A stretch of 64,000 nucleotides of DNA from contig JADBYT010000005.1 in NCBI GenBank assembly GCA_020402865.1, positions 47,621-111,620 of the forward strand, given 5' to 3'. This document shows positions 41,555 to 51,070 of this stretch, piece after piece. Source of the stretch: Bacteroidota bacterium. GTDB lineage: Bacteria; Bacteroidota; Bacteroidia; Palsa-965. Each line of letters opens with the position of its first letter. Positions within the stretch are counted from its first letter, which is position 1. The notes under the pieces were generated by a model. It made no database searches. It was not told the DNA's origin and worked only from the letters and a program-made list of their open reading frames with translations. Position numbers and translations under genes: made by a program.

Positions 41555-43729
41555 TTACTGTTTAATGAATTTCATCGTTGAGTGATCTGCTGCGAATGAG
41601 ATGAAGTAAAAACCCGGCGCCAATTCATTCAACTCAACTTCTCCGTTTGCTGAGGGCATCACACCTGTTTTTACCACTTCGCCAAGTGCATTCACTACCT
41701 GATACGCACCAATGGCATCCACGCCTTGCGCTGCAACACGAAGCGTGCCGGAAACAGGATTCGGGTAAAGCTGATAGTTGCGCTGCGAAACAGCTGCCGG
41801 CTCTTTTTGGCCAACGGTTAAACCGTTTACAATGCGCCATACATTGTTTGTAGAAATGCCGCACATGTACCAGAGCGCATTATTATAAACCGTGGTTGAC
41901 TGCGCATGCCGCGTTCCGGCGGGCCAGTTTCCGGTCGTGCTTTTGAGTTCGTGCCAGGTAATTCCATCAGAAGAATACCATACATCATTCATTTCCGAAC
42001 CCTGAAGCATACCGGCCATAAGCCATATCTTATTATCAAACCACGCCACAGTGTGCCAGTTACGCCCACCCCATGGAGCCGATTCGTTTACCAATATCCA
42101 GTTAATTCCATCGCTCGTTTTCCACACTTCGTTGTACGAACGCCTGTCGCCCTCATTCGATCCGCCCAGCATCCAGATCTGTCCCTGATCGTCAACGCAC
42201 GAATTAACCTGCATCCCTCTTCCGCTCCACGGCGCATTGGGCAGCTGGGTCCAGCTTGCACCATCGGTGCTTTTCCATACTTCGTTTGTGCCACCCACGC
42301 TGCACACTTCACCGCCAAACATAAAAATGGCGGAGTCGGTAATGGCGTAGTTGGCGTTGTTCCGGTTGCTGTATCCGGGAATGGCGTTTACCTGTTCAAC
42401 CCAGTTTGTGCCATCAGTGCTTTTCCACACATCGGTAAGGCAGCCCGATTGCGGATCGCCGCCAATTACCCACATCGCAGTGTCGTTACTGAGCCAGCCG
42501 CCGCAATGACGTGCCGGCCAGTCGGCAGTGGTTACATACGTCCAGGTCAGTCCGTCGGTTGATGTCCATACTTCACTGTGTGTACTCAGCGGCGGATGAT
42601 AGGGCGGATCCCAGCCACCAAGCAGCCACATCTGGTTGTTGCAGGTGAGCAAACCCGCGCCGTCTTTACTGTTAAATGGCAACGTGGGTGTTACTTCCTG
42701 CCAGTCGTATTCGCTGATCAGAAATGTGCCGGATGATAAACGTATCGAAGAATCAGCCACATCGGTCACACGAATTTCTATTTCGGTGCCGGGTGAATAG
42801 CCAAGCGACATGTAAAAAGCATTTTCATACGCCATTTGCGAATGGGGCAGCCACGTCTGCCATGCACCATTGTTGAGGCGGTATTCCACCAGCACAGAAT
42901 CGCTCAGCACACTGTCGTTATACATCCATTCTACCAACAACACTGAACCGGGCACAAACGCATCCGTAGGTTTTGGTGCTTTAAAAATAAGCGGCTGATC
43001 TTCATGCCAGAGCTGCGTTATTTCGGCATCGTTTAAACAGCGGTCGTAAAGGCGCATATCATCAATTGCACCTTTAAACTTGTAGGGAGCCGCACTGAAT
43101 ATCAATGCAACCGCATCGCCAAGCGGCCCGCTGTAATGATTATTCGCACTCAGCCAAACTGTTGTGCCGTTGCGGTAAATGCGCATCGTATCGGCATTGC
43201 GGGTAAATGCAAAATGACACCATTCGCCTTTCAGATAAGGACCAGGTGACCCCTCGGCCACTACCGACGAGTCTGTTATATAACCTGCACCATTCCAGTA
43301 TGTAAATGTCTGAAACCAGGTTTGCTTAAGAAATTCGAGAAAAAACGGATTATGGCTGTTCAGCTGTATTTCAAAATTATCGATGGTGTCATCAGGCGCT
43401 TGTTTCGACGAAAACAAATTCATGATTTGAGGGGAATTTGTTTTGTACCAGAGCGAAATGGTAAAATCGGCCTGTACAGGTGCAAATTGCGGAACAGGAA
43501 GCACGAGTGAGTCGGCTACTCCGTCGAACAGAAAGGCATTGCCCGGAACACCAAAGCGATCGGAGGTAAAGCTTCCGCTGTAAGATGTGATATCATTGGC
43601 ATTGCCTGATTGGTCGTATATATTACCGTTGAAATTGTAGTGCGCCTGAAGGTTGACAAGCGGAAGCTGCGCGGAAGCCATTAGAGGAAAACCGAGCAGT
43701 GCAAATAACATTTTTGTTGTTCTGTTCAT
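41555..43729 (-). CDS. T9SS-exported LamG/Kelch-like protein
   Basis: A 724-residue secreted protein. The signal is FALLGFPLMASAQ. Residues about 25-240 form a LamG/concanavalin-like domain (LQAHYNFNGNIYDQSGNAND, GAIDDMRLYDRCLN). After an Ig-like segment, six propeller blades of Kelch-like type follow, each with W-x-S-T/S-D-G units such as SEVWTSTDGLTWTYV, DVWKSTDGTNWVEQ and EVWKTSDGINWILV. The C-terminus is a T9SS sorting domain (LYPNPVSGTLRV). It is expressed with the GH5 gene, so carbohydrate binding to present a glycan substrate is plausible; this is inference. Confidence 0.87.
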   Translation of the reverse strand: MNRTTKMLFALLGFPLMASAQLPLVNLQAHYNFNGNIYDQSGNANDITSYSGSFTSDRFGVPGNAFLFDGVADSLVLPVPQFAPVQADFTISLWYKTNSPQIMNLFSSKQAPDDTIDNFEIQLNSHNPFFLEFLKQTWFQTFTYWNGAGYITDSSVVAEGSPGPYLKGEWCHFAFTRNADTMRIYRNGTTVWLSANNHYSGPLGDAVALIFSAAPYKFKGAIDDMRLYDRCLNDAEITQLWHEDQPLIFKAPKPTDAFVPGSVLLVEWMYNDSVLSDSVLVEYRLNNGAWQTWLPHSQMAYENAFYMSLGYSPGTEIEIRVTDVADSSIRLSSGTFLISEYDWQEVTPTLPFNSKDGAGLLTCNNQMWLLGGWDPPYHPPLSTHSEVWTSTDGLTWTYVTTADWPARHCGGWLSNDTAMWVIGGDPQSGCLTDVWKSTDGTNWVEQVNAIPGYSNRNNANYAITDSAIFMFGGEVCSVGGTNEVWKSTDGASWTQLPNAPWSGRGMQVNSCVDDQGQIWMLGGSNEGDRRSYNEVWKTSDGINWILVNESAPWGGRNWHTVAWFDNKIWLMAGMLQGSEMNDVWYSSDGITWHELKSTTGNWPAGTRHAQSTTVYNNALWYMCGISTNNVWRIVNGLTVGQKEPAAVSQRNYQLYPNPVSGTLRVAAQGVDAIGAYQVVNALGEVVKTGVMPSANGEVELNELAPGFYFISFAADHSTMKFIKQ

Positions 43730-43878
43730 GTGTAGGTGGGTTTATGAACGGCCGCCGGGCTTGCGGATTTATATAGTGTTAACTTACCCGGCAAAGTTGG
43801 GGCTTACTTATAGATTACGCCACCACATGATGATGTGATTTTCTGTTTGCCGGATGTGGTTAGCTTTGCAGGAGTACC

Positions 43879-46848
43879 ATGCCGAAATGTTTCCGCTTTC
43901 TTTTCGCACTCTTGTTGCTGCCTGCGCTGAAAAGCCTTGCACAGTCGCCCGCAGGGTTTCTGTTTACGCAACCTGTTTTTCAGAACTATACCATGAAAAA
44001 CGGACTTGCCTCAAACTATTGCTATGATGTGGTGCAAGACAACCGTGGCCGGATCTGGATTGCCACACTGAACGGACTTTCGCGGTTTAACGGCACATTC
44101 TGGCAGAGCTATCAGCAACAGAGCGTAAATCCCAAACACCGCATTCCCGCCAACTGGGTGGTGGATATTTCGGGCGATAAAAGCGGGAATATTTATGTGA
44201 ATACCGACCGCGGGTTTTGTATGGTAGATGTGGCCCGCGATTCAGTGGTGAACTTTAATCAGCGTAAGGCAGGCTGGGGTAAAATTTGTGCCGACAAAAC
44301 CAACCGGCTGTTTGTGTCTTCGTGGACAGGCATAGATCAGTATGAAGCAAACGGCAGTACTCTTACTGCAAAACCAGCGCTGCCGGGCACTTCGGGCAAT
44401 TCCATCACACAATTATTCTGCGATAATTCAAATACCATCTGGGCCTGCCCCGAAGACAATCCTTCGCTCATCAGTTATTCTGTTTCAACCGGTCAGCTGA
44501 ATTACAATAAACAGCTTTATCTCCGTGGCACAAAAGTAGTGGTGCATTCAGTTTGTGAGCTTGACGATGAGTGGCTGATTCTATGCACGAAAACACACGG
44601 GCTTGTTGAATATTCCCGCAAAACAGGTATGCTGCTTCCGCTCGATGCAGGTGTATATAATTCGCAGGCCTTTCTCTGCGCAGCTGTATATACACTTGGG
44701 CGCGAAACTTTTATTGTGGCCGGCACACTCGATGCCGGGCTTGTAATCATTAGCCTGCAAACCGGCCAAACCTACAACTGCCGTGCAGATCTGAATAACC
44801 CGCAAAGTCTTTGCGGTAATCAGATAAACAATATTACACCCGATAATAACGGCGGGTTATGGATAGCCACCAGTCAGGGGCTTTCGTATTTCCACCACAG
44901 TCTGCAGCAAAACAAACTGCTGTACTTCTACAATATTCCCGGCTACCCCGACAGGGCACAACTGAATACAGCCGCATTCGCCGGCCGCGATTCGTTGTTG
45001 CTTGGCACCGATAGAAACGGACTGTTCTTGTGTACAAACAATTTCCGCCGCATGCAGCAGATACCGCTCGGCCACATCGACAGTGCAGGCATACATGCTA
45101 TCGCAAAACTTAACGCACACACGTGGCTCATTGCCTCCTCATCAGGCCTTTACAGCCTTTCGGCAGATAACCTTAAAAAAGCAACTGCCATAACCCTCTG
45201 CCCCGAAATGCGGCTTTCGTTGCTCAATGTGTGTGTGCTCAGCGATTCGCTTGCGGCCATTTGCACACACACCGGCGCAGTGGTCTGGAACTACCACACC
45301 AATGCCATTTTGCTCAATGAGCCACGTAATGCGCCGGCTGCCATAACAAAAGATGCATTGCTGCAAGGCAATGTAATATGGTTGCTCCGCTTTTTTAACG
45401 GACCCGATTGTGTGAACCTCACCACACGAAAAAAAACAAGCGCCACACCGCCGCACATGCAGCCGCTTGCCATTGATTATCACGCTATCATTGCATGTAA
45501 TAATGATGTAGTGGTGAGTTCAACCTATGGTATGACGCGTTATCATAACGGAAACACCCAGAATTACAAGCAATACAACAGTACAAACGGACTTGATGGC
45601 GATGTGGTGGAACAGCTGCTTACGGGATTTTCGGGGATGGAAATTGTGTACAACACACGCGCCGGTTTATACCTGTTTGATTTGAAAACCGAAAAAGCAA
45701 CTCGTATTACACAATATGAAAACTATAATCAGAAATGGTATAACCAGCTTTCCTTTGTAAACGGCGGCTTTGTATTATGCACGGTTGGCGATCACTTATT
45801 GATGAGTAATTATCCGCAAATCACATTTTCACCTGAAAATTACTTACCCGTCATCACCGAAAGAATCCTGATCAACGATCAGCTCTTTACGCCCGGCGAT
45901 TATCGTTTTTCGCTCAGGCACAACCAAAATAACATTGCATTTCATCTTGCATTACCCATTTATCCACATGCCGATAAGCATTTTTTCCGTTACCGGATTA
46001 TACCTGGCGATACAAGTTGGAAAATAAGTACAGACGGACAAATCCGTTTTTTTAACCTTGCTCCAAACCAGTACAAGCTTGCTATACAAGCTTATTCGGG
46101 GGCGGGGCAGCTATCCGATATATTGCATTATACCATTAACATAAGTTTGCCCTTTTACAACACCCTTTGGTTTTATCTTCTGCTCATGCTGCTTACCGTG
46201 AGCGGTGTGCTGGTGTTTTATTATTACAGACAACGGCAACGCGAGCAAATCAGTACTATCCGCAACCAGATCTCGCGCGATTTGCATGACGAACTGGGAG
46301 CCAATGTAAGCAGCATTCACATTATGGCACGTATGCTTTCGCAGCAGGGCGGCTCGGAAAAAATACGGCCTATGCTCGATAAAATTTCGGAGTATTCGGT
46401 GCAGGTAAGCAATACCATTAATGATATTATCTGGAACGTGAACCCGAAATTTGATTCGGTGGCCGAATTATTTCAGAAAATGACACGCTATGCCGCCGAG
46501 TCTCTTGAAGCAACCGGAATAAGCTACACCATTGAACAACCCGACTCCATTCCAACCATAGCCCTCAACAGCAAAATCAAATACAATTTCTTCCTCGTTT
46601 TCAAAGAAGCCGTAAACAACGCCGCAAAATATTCAAACGCCGAAGATGTTCGCATTCGTTTTAACTGCTCTTCGCGTGCGCTCCATTTCGATATTTCAGA
46701 CAATGGCGTGGGAATTACGGATGCACAGCGCACAAAAGGAAACGGCCTTGGAAATATGGCCGCACGTGCAGCGGACATTCAGGCTGTGTTCAAAATTGAT
46801 ACAGCACCGGGGAAAGGCACCTTCATTTCGCTTACTGTAAAATACTGA
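43879..46848 (+). CDS. Two-component propeller sensor histidine kinase
   Basis: A 989-residue sensor. The signal ends LKSLAQ. Residues about 30-680 carry Reg_prop-type repeats (YCYDVVQDNRGRIWIATLNG, ITPDNNGGLWIATSQGLSYF) forming a periplasmic double propeller, then a Y_Y_Y-like domain (about 700-770). One transmembrane helix lies at about 772-792 (TLWFYLLLMLLTVSGVLVFY). A HisKA_3 kinase core follows, with H803 in ISRDLHDELGANVSS and an HATPase domain ending DNGVGITD to GTFISLTVKY. It belongs to the class of sensors often tied to polysaccharide use in this phylum. The cognate regulator starts 3 bp downstream. A TAGCTTTG box at 43861-43868 is a candidate -7 element. Confidence 0.93.
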   Translation: MPKCFRFLFALLLLPALKSLAQSPAGFLFTQPVFQNYTMKNGLASNYCYDVVQDNRGRIWIATLNGLSRFNGTFWQSYQQQSVNPKHRIPANWVVDISGDKSGNIYVNTDRGFCMVDVARDSVVNFNQRKAGWGKICADKTNRLFVSSWTGIDQYEANGSTLTAKPALPGTSGNSITQLFCDNSNTIWACPEDNPSLISYSVSTGQLNYNKQLYLRGTKVVVHSVCELDDEWLILCTKTHGLVEYSRKTGMLLPLDAGVYNSQAFLCAAVYTLGRETFIVAGTLDAGLVIISLQTGQTYNCRADLNNPQSLCGNQINNITPDNNGGLWIATSQGLSYFHHSLQQNKLLYFYNIPGYPDRAQLNTAAFAGRDSLLLGTDRNGLFLCTNNFRRMQQIPLGHIDSAGIHAIAKLNAHTWLIASSSGLYSLSADNLKKATAITLCPEMRLSLLNVCVLSDSLAAICTHTGAVVWNYHTNAILLNEPRNAPAAITKDALLQGNVIWLLRFFNGPDCVNLTTRKKTSATPPHMQPLAIDYHAIIACNNDVVVSSTYGMTRYHNGNTQNYKQYNSTNGLDGDVVEQLLTGFSGMEIVYNTRAGLYLFDLKTEKATRITQYENYNQKWYNQLSFVNGGFVLCTVGDHLLMSNYPQITFSPENYLPVITERILINDQLFTPGDYRFSLRHNQNNIAFHLALPIYPHADKHFFRYRIIPGDTSWKISTDGQIRFFNLAPNQYKLAIQAYSGAGQLSDILHYTINISLPFYNTLWFYLLLMLLTVSGVLVFYYYRQRQREQISTIRNQISRDLHDELGANVSSIHIMARMLSQQGGSEKIRPMLDKISEYSVQVSNTINDIIWNVNPKFDSVAELFQKMTRYAAESLEATGISYTIEQPDSIPTIALNSKIKYNFFLVFKEAVNNAAKYSNAEDVRIRFNCSSRALHFDISDNGVGITDAQRTKGNGLGNMAARAADIQAVFKIDTAPGKGTFISLTVKY

Positions 46849-46851
46849 CAC

Positions 46852-47484
46852 GTGATTAAAATTATTCTTTTCGAGGATCGTCCAAACCTGCGCGAGTCGC
46901 TGCAACTGATGCTGGCTGCCAATGCCGATTTTGAGCTGGTCGAAATGCACCCCAATTGCCGCGATGCTGTTCCGGTAGTGATGCGCGTAGAGCCCGACGT
47001 GGTGCTCATGGATATTGACATGCCCGAGGTGGACGGCATTACCGGCGTGCGAATGATTAAAGAAGCACGCCCCGAAACACAGATTGTAATGCTAACGGTA
47101 TTTGAAGACGATGCAAAAATTTTTGATGCCATAAAGGCGGGCGCTGATGGTTATCTGCTTAAAAAAGATATTCCCTCGCAGCTTTTTGATGCTATTTACA
47201 ACGCTACCTCGGGCGGCTCATCAATCAGTCCGGGGGTGGCCACAAAAGTATTGCAGGCATTCAGAGCACCGGCGCCCGGGCCTTCTAATTTCAATCTGAG
47301 CAAGCGCGAGCTTGAGGTGCTTGAACTGCTGGTAAAAGGCCACACCTACAAACGCATTGCCGCTGATACGTTTGTATCGATTGATACCGTGCGTTCGCAT
47401 ATCAAAAATATTTACCTTAAACTTCAGGTAAACTCAGCCACCGAAGCCGTGGCAAAAGCTCTTCAGCAAAAACTCGTGATCTGA
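46852..47484 (+). CDS. LuxR-family response regulator
   Basis: A 210-residue regulator starting at a GTG. The receiver domain has the phospho-acceptor D54 in VLMDIDMPEVDGI and the conserved Lys in YLLKKDIP. The LuxR helix-turn-helix spans about 140-200 (LSKRELEVLELLVKGHTYKR, then SIDTVRSHIKNIYLKL). It is the partner of the propeller kinase 3 bp upstream. Targets are unknown; nearby T9SS surface proteins and the GH5 unit are reasonable candidates. Confidence 0.94.
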   Translation: MIKIILFEDRPNLRESLQLMLAANADFELVEMHPNCRDAVPVVMRVEPDVVLMDIDMPEVDGITGVRMIKEARPETQIVMLTVFEDDAKIFDAIKAGADGYLLKKDIPSQLFDAIYNATSGGSSISPGVATKVLQAFRAPAPGPSNFNLSKRELEVLELLVKGHTYKRIAADTFVSIDTVRSHIKNIYLKLQVNSATEAVAKALQQKLVI

Positions 47485-47487
47485 AAA

Positions 47488-48126
47488 ATGCCTTACGACT
47501 ATCAAAATACGATCAATGCCTTTCATGTGCTGGCCAAACAATGGCAAGACAGTTACATGGATCTTGATTTGTATGATGATACGTATGATGCCTTTTGTGC
47601 ACTTTGTGAAAAACCTGAAAATGCTTTGTTTGAAATTGGTTGCGGGCCGGGAAATATAGCCCGTTATATCCTGCAGCACTATTCGCGTTTTCGCATTTAC
47701 GGTATCGATGCGGCTCCGGCTATGGTAGAACTGGCCAGAGAAAACAATCCTGCTGCACGTTTTGAGGTAATGGATTGTAGCCAGATAAGCACATTACCCG
47801 GCCCGTTTGACGGGGTGATCTGCGGCTTTTGCCTGCCCTACCTCGCCCGCCCCGATGCCGAAAAGCTGATACAGGATGTTTCAGGCCTGCTTGCTTCAAA
47901 CGGTGCGTTTTACCTCAGTACTATTGAAGACGATTACGCCCGCTCACAGCTGCAAACCAGCAGCAACGGACAACACAGCACCTGGCAGTTCTATTATCGC
48001 GAAACGGATTTGCTGGATATGCTCAGTCAAAACAACTTTATGGTGACACACACATTCCGCAAAGTGCTGCAAAAACCTGATGGCCGCACCGAAACAGGAC
48101 TCATTCTGATTGCGCGAAAGAAATAA
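47488..48126 (+). CDS. Class I SAM-dependent methyltransferase
   Basis: A 212-residue cytoplasmic methyltransferase with a SAM-binding GxGxG-like motif LFEIGCGPGNIARYI at about 50-65 and the acidic ribose-binding residue in RIYGIDAAPAMVELAR. FDGVICGFCLPYL marks motif IV. The substrate is not readable. It starts 4 bp after the response regulator stop, so it is co-transcribed with the two-component pair. It is convergent with the next T9SS gene, with 20 bp between stops and no clear hairpin. Confidence 0.9.
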   Translation: MPYDYQNTINAFHVLAKQWQDSYMDLDLYDDTYDAFCALCEKPENALFEIGCGPGNIARYILQHYSRFRIYGIDAAPAMVELARENNPAARFEVMDCSQISTLPGPFDGVICGFCLPYLARPDAEKLIQDVSGLLASNGAFYLSTIEDDYARSQLQTSSNGQHSTWQFYYRETDLLDMLSQNNFMVTHTFRKVLQKPDGRTETGLILIARKK

Positions 48127-48146
48127 ACTGTTGTTTTCCCAACCTG

Positions 48147-50828
48147 TTACTGAAGTATGCGTGTGGTTGCCGAGTTTTTCTCATCGGTAATGCGCACGAG
48201 ATACACACCTGTTGCATATTGAAAAGGCAGTTGTAAAAAACCGCTTTCGCCGTTTGCTGTTGCTTCGCCCAGCCGCATGCCGTTTACCGAAAATACCTGC
48301 GCGGTTACATTGCCCTGCGCACCACTCCAGCCTACAAGCAGCTGCCCGCCTGCTATTACAGCCGTGTTTACCGCCAACTGTTTGCCGGCACAGTCGCTTG
48401 TATTGATTACCACGGTGGGACTTAATTCGTATGCCCCGTTGTAATCAAGCTGCCGCAGGCGGTAGTAGATCATGCCCGCGGGCGGAGCTGCATCGGTAAA
48501 GGTATAGGTATGCGGCATGCTGGTGGTGCCGTGACCGTTTACAAAGCTGAGTGGCAAAAACTCATTCCCGTTTTCCGAGCGCAGTATTTCAAAACCCTGA
48601 TTGTTTTCTTCGCTTGCTGTTGTCCAGCTTAACTGTACCTGTGCGCTGTTGCAGGCAGCAGTAAACGAAAGCCATTCAACGGGCAGCGGCGTGGGCGGCA
48701 GCGTGGCAAGTGTAAACGGACTAAAGCTGGTAACCGCTGCCGCAGAAACAACCGTGCCCGCAGCTGTTGTGCCGGTTGTGCCGCCATTGCCATGATCCTG
48801 CCACATAGCCCCGTCGAAACGGGCCACCAGCATATCGCTAAGCGTGGTTACATTGCAACTGGCTGCATCCCAGCTCAGCCTTACCGTGGCGCTGGTGGTC
48901 GTGCCGGGCGCACGGTCGATAACCCAGTATTCGCAGCTGCTTATGGCGTCTATTGTGGGTGCCAGCACATTGTTGAATGTGGTTTGCGGATTGGCCGGGA
49001 AATATTCGGCTGTAAAATATTCGGGCACACCAACTGTTAAATTATCCACGGCAAAAGAAGGGTCGGTACCTGCACCATCATCGTTATTCACCCACCTGAA
49101 ACCAATTTTCACATTGGGATTATTGTTTGCCGAAACGGGCAGCGCCACGGAATAGGCTGTCCATGTGCCCTGCACGCCACAAAGTGCGGTTTTTGGCATA
49201 TCAGCAAGCTGCGCCCATGCACTGCCGTCGAAATACCAGAGCGTGGCATTATCAATAGTGCCCGAACCGTTTTCGATGTAGGTAAACGAAACTGACGGGC
49301 CGATTATGCCGGTGCAGTTTATTGTTGGCGACTCAATACGCCGATCGGTGGTTGGGCAGCCCAGCAAGCCACAAAAGCCCCCCGAAAAATAAGCCGCGCC
49401 AATGTCGCCAAAAATGGTGGCATTGGAGCCGATGTGCATGGAGGCAAGCGTAGCCGTAGATGAAGCAGCAACGCAGCCCGTGCCACAGCCTCCGGCCGTG
49501 TAGCCGTTTTCGGCGCAGCTTACGTACCACGGATTCGGGTCGCTGCCTTCGGTACCGGTAATGGTTTCCGTCCAGGCGCCGTTTGCTCCCAAGTATGCCG
49601 AGCCGAAACAGTTGGCCGTGCAGCCGTTGTTGAATGTTTCGGTCCACAAGGTGGGCGTAAATGCACCGGTTTCGGCGGGGCGATAGCTGCTGCCTTTTCC
49701 GATGGGAAACGTAAAGGCCGCGGTGCCCAGATAGCGCACCGGCCCGCTTACAAAGCTGGTGTTTGAGGCTCCGCTCACGGAGCAGGTGGCCGCACAAATG
49801 AATAAGTTGGCCGAGCTTGAAACCACAATACCGGATGTAAATGTGGCCGAATTGTCAACCGTAATGCTGCGGTTGAGTGTAAGGCTTCCGCCCGCTTTGT
49901 TAATTACAAATGCAAAAATGCCTAAAGCGCCGGTTCCACCCGCTGTTTGTGCATTGCCGCCCGAAAACACAAGCTGTCTGGCATCGGCCGCATCATAATT
50001 CATAGAGCCGTTGGCGAGCAAATTGCCCTGTATTTCAATACCGGTGCCATAGTTGCGGAAATTGCAGCCGGTGCGGATGGTCATGTTTCCCTGAACGAGA
50101 ACTGGAGAGCCAAATGTATTGGAGGTGAGAAAATCGACCGTGTTGGTGCCACTACCGCCGATATCGATGTTGCCTTTAATGGTTGCGTGAGCCAGTGTGC
50201 CGGTAAATGATGAGCCGGCCGGGGTTATCCAGTTTGCAGCGGTGTTGTTTTCAATGGTCAGGTTTGGGTAAACCGAACCGGTTGCGGGTGCAGTGGTGGA
50301 AAGTGCGGGGTTTTGTGTGCCGGTTTTGCGCAAAATCCAGTTTGCGGTGGCCGGAATGGTGGCAATGCCTCCCTGATAGGCATTTTGCCAGTTGTTTGAA
50401 GAGGATGCGGTGGTTTTGATGAGTGTGCCCGCCGCTCCCATTTGCCATGTCCCGGTAAACGTTACACTTGCCGTGGAAAGATCGCCAAAAGTGCCGTTAA
50501 TGGTGAGATCAACACCTGTGCCGTTGGCAATGGCAAGCGCAATGGCCGCAGCGGTGTTGAGTGTGCCGCCCGCATCAACCGTAGTCTGGTCGATACCGCC
50601 GGATATGGCTGCGGTGATGGTTACAGTATGACCTGTGCGGATGTTTATGGCCTGCGCGTTGGTGGCGGTGGGCGCTACCGTAGCGGCCACCCAGGCTGTG
50701 CCGTTGAACGTTTCCCACGTGGCCAATGTACTCCAGTTGCCCGTAGCCGCCGAACGGTAGTCGCCGGTGGTTTGTGCAAGTACAACATGTGTACAGAGCA
50801 AGGCAAAAAGAACAAGCCGTTTTTTCAT
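48147..50828 (-). CDS. Large T9SS-exported surface protein
   Basis: An 893-residue secreted protein from the ATG at 50828; the open frame to 50879 lacks coding character. The signal ends LCTHVVLAQT. The N-terminal region has GNWSTLATWETFNGTAWV and a beta-helix-like pattern (INIRTGHTVTI, VDAGGTLNTAAAI), recalling G8-type domains. Then comes an Ig-fold region with WYFDGSAWAQLADMP and VSFTYIENGSG (about 490-590). The last part contains fibronectin-like strands (SWTTASEENNQGFEILRSEN) and a sorting domain of divergent type ending VYLVRITDEKNSATTRILQ. Likely surface adhesion or matrix protein. No enzymatic residues were identified. Confidence 0.82.
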   Translation of the reverse strand: MKKRLVLFALLCTHVVLAQTTGDYRSAATGNWSTLATWETFNGTAWVAATVAPTATNAQAINIRTGHTVTITAAISGGIDQTTVDAGGTLNTAAAIALAIANGTGVDLTINGTFGDLSTASVTFTGTWQMGAAGTLIKTTASSSNNWQNAYQGGIATIPATANWILRKTGTQNPALSTTAPATGSVYPNLTIENNTAANWITPAGSSFTGTLAHATIKGNIDIGGSGTNTVDFLTSNTFGSPVLVQGNMTIRTGCNFRNYGTGIEIQGNLLANGSMNYDAADARQLVFSGGNAQTAGGTGALGIFAFVINKAGGSLTLNRSITVDNSATFTSGIVVSSSANLFICAATCSVSGASNTSFVSGPVRYLGTAAFTFPIGKGSSYRPAETGAFTPTLWTETFNNGCTANCFGSAYLGANGAWTETITGTEGSDPNPWYVSCAENGYTAGGCGTGCVAASSTATLASMHIGSNATIFGDIGAAYFSGGFCGLLGCPTTDRRIESPTINCTGIIGPSVSFTYIENGSGTIDNATLWYFDGSAWAQLADMPKTALCGVQGTWTAYSVALPVSANNNPNVKIGFRWVNNDDGAGTDPSFAVDNLTVGVPEYFTAEYFPANPQTTFNNVLAPTIDAISSCEYWVIDRAPGTTTSATVRLSWDAASCNVTTLSDMLVARFDGAMWQDHGNGGTTGTTAAGTVVSAAAVTSFSPFTLATLPPTPLPVEWLSFTAACNSAQVQLSWTTASEENNQGFEILRSENGNEFLPLSFVNGHGTTSMPHTYTFTDAAPPAGMIYYRLRQLDYNGAYELSPTVVINTSDCAGKQLAVNTAVIAGGQLLVGWSGAQGNVTAQVFSVNGMRLGEATANGESGFLQLPFQYATGVYLVRITDEKNSATTRILQ

Positions 50829-51022
50829 GGGTAAAAGCAGCACAATGGAGTAATGTGAATTTACGCCGAATACAAACACTGCTTACCCCGGCAGCCTTAA
50901 ATCCGCTTCCCCGTTTGCAAACGAATATCAGCCGTAAAACGCTGCATCTAAAGCAAATGTGTTTAGGTATTTTGGCATGGCAGCCCGCATAAACACACAT
51001 CCGCACAAAACTTCACTCACAA

Positions 51023-51051
51023 AAAAAGCGACCCGTACGGAGTCGCTTTTT
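51023..51051. terminator. Intrinsic terminator
   Basis: Arms AAAAAGCGAC (51023-51032) and GTCGCTTTTT (51042-51051) with a 9-base loop lie downstream of the minus-strand T9SS gene. Confidence 0.9.
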
Positions 51052-51070
51052 ATAGTGAGGTGCGGGTGTA